A stretch of 64,000 nucleotides of DNA. It comes from Tribonema minus (Eukaryota; Sar; Xanthophyceae; Tribonematales; Tribonemataceae). The notes beneath the pieces are model-generated. The model was not told the DNA's origin, ran no database searches, and saw only the letters and a list, made by a program, of their open reading frames with translations. A program made the translations under genes and the position numbers. Positions 53,301 to 54,865 of this stretch are shown here, piece after piece. The stretch is from assembly GCA_017506865.1 (NCBI GenBank), contig JAFCMP010000511.1, positions 310,001-374,000 of the forward strand. Direction: 5' to 3'. How positions within the stretch are numbered: position 1 is the first letter of the stretch; every line of letters begins with the position of its first letter.

Positions 53301-54834
53301 GCAGTCACTGAACAATGTCTCCAGGGCCGTGTGTTCACATGATGCTCAGGGACTGTGAGCCTTTTCTTGACGCCACCCTACCCCTAACCGTCATTCTGAG
53401 CATACTTGTCCGCGCAGTTTGCTTGCCCCGTTCATGCGTTCACCAATCCTGAAGCACTACAGTGATTATCAATGTATACATGTTGACCGGTGCCCAAAAA
53501 ATGTCAGCGACCGACTATGTCAGTGTAGAAACGTCTGAAATCCAAGGCCAAAGGTAAGAGGGCCATCTCTGCCATTCACAGGTGGTCGCGCTCGGCACTG
53601 CGGCACTGCGCAAACTGCGGCAGCGCTCCGCAGTAGCTCATGCGCCTCGGACGCCATCGTACATCAAATCACTTGAAATCAGGCCGCAACTGAGCGCTGC
53701 TGTCCTGGCCCTAGCCCTAATCTTGGCAACAAGCATCATGCAGAGCGCTGCTGTCCTAACCCTAGCCCTAGCCCTAGCCCTGGACAGTGTGTCCACACCC
53801 TTCAGCGTGCATTGGCGCAGGCGGTCATACGGTCGGTACGTATGGTCGGTACATACGGCGTGTAGCCCATTCGTGCAATGCTAACGCCGTGCACTTCTGG
53901 CAGCAGTGCACTGAACTGTGTATCAGCAGTACACTGATAAGCAGTAAACCAGCCCGCCCGCCGTGCAGCAATCACCCATTGTGAAACTGTGCCTACTTGA
54001 CTTTGTCCCTGTTCGTAGCGCCATGCACTTCACGATGCCCGTGGAGCGCCACACTGACTGCAGCTCGGTATCGTGCTTGTGCGTGTGCTGCCGCTGCATG
54101 GGGTGATAAGGTTGCGCTTGCGCGCGCAGCGATGGTATTAGCGCTAGTCACAAGGTCAAGGGCGGTGGCACAACGGGTGTGTCTGGTTGTGCGCTCATGT
54201 CCATACTGTGCAGTACAGTTGTCCAAGTTTTGCACGAACCGCACCTGTGGCAGACACCGCGCAGCAATGAAGTGCTGCTTCGCGCTCGCGCAATGCTGCC
54301 TACGCCTCTCTCCATGCGTGCTGCTACGCGCACGTCGAAATCAATACTTCTATGCCTTCTACCTGGTACACAGCACCTGCACCGCCAGGCATGGGCCGCG
54401 GCAGCGGACACCTGTACGCCGCTATACCGCATGTACGTTCAGCGCTGCACGACGGTGTACCGTATGTACGCGCACCTGGTCGGCCAGCGACGACGCATCC
54501 GCCGCAGTCGCGTCCACCGCGCCGCTGCGCATGCACAGCGCGACGATGCGCGCGAGCGCCTCCGCGTCCAGCTCCGCGGCGCCGTCCACCGGCATGCAGT
54601 CCACGCACAGGCCGTGCAGCAGCAGCGCCTCCGCCTCGCTGCGGCGGCGGTACGCGCGCGCGACGCGCTCCGCGAAGCGCGCCGGGTCCTCCGCGCGCAT
54701 CCAGATGTGCAGCCGCGGCTGCACGCGCTGCGTCTCGCGCTCGCGCGCCGCGCCCTCCTCCCAGTGCAGCTCCCACGCGCCGCCGCCGCCGCCGCTGCCG
54801 CCTCCGCCGCCGCCGCCGCTGCCGCCTCCGCCGC

Positions 54835-54865
<31 letters not shown>
